Assembly: GCA_020796225.1 (NCBI GenBank)
Contig: CM036774.1
Location: 24,210,964-24,274,963 of the forward strand
Origin: Arion vulgaris
Lineage: Eukaryota > Mollusca > Gastropoda > Stylommatophora > Arionidae
Direction: 5' to 3'
DNA length: 64,000 bases
Each line of letters starts with the position of its first letter. Within the stretch, counting starts at the first letter, position 1. The notes under the pieces are model-generated. The model was given only the letters and a program-made list of their open reading frames with translations, was not told where the DNA came from and did not search any database. The position numbers and the translations under genes are program-made. This document shows positions 63,290 to 64,000 of this stretch, one piece after another.

Positions 63290-64000
63290 CTGCAGATAAG
63301 CTATGAAAAGTCAAATATAATAAAGACACCTATGGCAAGTAATGCAGATATCACACTGGAATCTAAAATGATGAAAATAACAGAACAGTTCATCTATTTA
63401 GGTAGCAATTTTAATTGCACAGATGTCTGCAAAAATAATGAACATAAAATGGAACAAATTCAGGAGAAGTGATGAAATCAGAGACATGTCTGGTCAATCA
63501 CTGGTAACAACTGTTATAAGAAGGAGAAGATGGAGATATGTTGGGCATACTCTGAGAAGAGATGATCAAGAATATCAAAGCAGGCCGCAGTGATTACCGG
63601 GCCCAAATTTGGGTGTAAAGAATAGAACCACTGTTACCTGCCACGCATGTCGCGTAAGAGGCGACTAAGGAGGTTTTTGAAATCGGATGCACGTGTCCTA
63701 AACGTGTAGAAGTCTATGCGTTTATGGGCCTACAAACCAATGTGCAACGTATACACGTTCTTGGCAAAGATCAAACATATCACAAGAGTGATTAAATTGG
63801 TCGTAAGAACGAACTCAAAAGAAGAAGGAGAAGAGATCAAAGCAGGCAATGAAGTGGGAGGCAAAGGTTCAAAAAGAAAGGACGACCTAAGGAGACCTTG
63901 AAACGAAATTTGCTGAGAGAGGCAAGAAATATCGGTTTCAGTTTCATGGATGAGATTGAGCGAGTTGCCCAGGATAGAGCAGTATGGAGGAGGAGTATAT
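63290..64000 (+). mobile_element. LINE C-terminal remnant split by an S2 SINE, running off the window
   Basis: Before the SINE: SLVTTVIRRRRWRYVGHTLR and RDDQEYQS. After it: KQAMKWEAKVQ, TLKRNLLREARNIGFSF, DEIERVAQDRAVWRR. This is a normal LINE C-terminus when rejoined conceptually. Confidence 0.85.
63586..63835 (+). mobile_element. SINE family S2 with 12-bp target duplication
   Basis: ATCAAAGCAGGC at 63574-63585 and 63836-63847 flanks the element (CGCAGTGATTACCGGGCCCA ... GAAGAAGGAGAAGAG). A second independent proof of S2 boundaries after 18398-18661. Confidence 0.92.

Overview
The window looks like nuclear DNA of an invertebrate animal. It has spliceosomal introns with phase-matched exons, a Frizzled-type cysteine-rich domain (CRD), a claudin-like four-pass membrane gene, many decayed non-LTR retrotransposons (LINEs), several tRNA-derived SINE families, MITEs and very large tandem arrays. 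A lophotrochozoan, probably a mollusc, is my best guess from the repeat style, but nothing here proves it. Only two host genes can be supported, both on the + strand. The rest is intronic or intergenic repeat.

Gene 1 (about 1.9-35.8 kb) is the main find. Short exons far apart fit one gene. Exon 1 exists in two tandem copies (1948-2443 and 9835-10330), each with a start codon, signal peptide and ten-cysteine Frizzled CRD. Exon 2 is at 19458-19644. Exon 3 has two open copies (28006-28142, 32010-32149) and a dead relic near 25811. Exon 4 has one intact copy (35225-35345) and one frame-broken copy (30559-30675). Exon 5 (35558-35825) ends in a hydrophobic GPI-signal-like tail and stop. Intron phases run 1-2-1-2, and the summed exon lengths (1212 or 1209 nt) divide by three, giving about 403 residues: signal peptide, Frizzled CRD, two related cysteine-rich modules (exons 2+3 and 4+5), GPI tail. 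I do not recognise this architecture. The two CRD exons share an identical signal-peptide sequence and near-identical 5' flanks, but differ at 37 of 142 mature residues with only about three silent changes, which suggests diversifying selection.

Gene 2 is a claudin/PMP22-like gene. Exon 1 is at 53451-53671 and a second coding exon at 61583-61742; the rest lies beyond the window.

Layout: 0-12 kb holds two diverged copies of a 2.6-3 kb segment with the CRD exons, separated by LINE remnants. 12-22 kb holds MITEs, SINEs, LINE remnants, minisatellites and exon 2. 22.3-28 kb is a huge polypyrimidine repeat ending at the acceptor of exon 3a. 28-35.8 kb holds an exon 3/exon 4 duplication with minisatellites. 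35.8-38.7 kb is a 38-bp satellite starting just after the gene 1 stop. 39-53 kb is LINE, SINE and MITE debris. 53.4-64 kb is the claudin-like gene, whose introns carry an inverted-repeat element with a 45-bp repeat core, further arrays and a 79-bp satellite.
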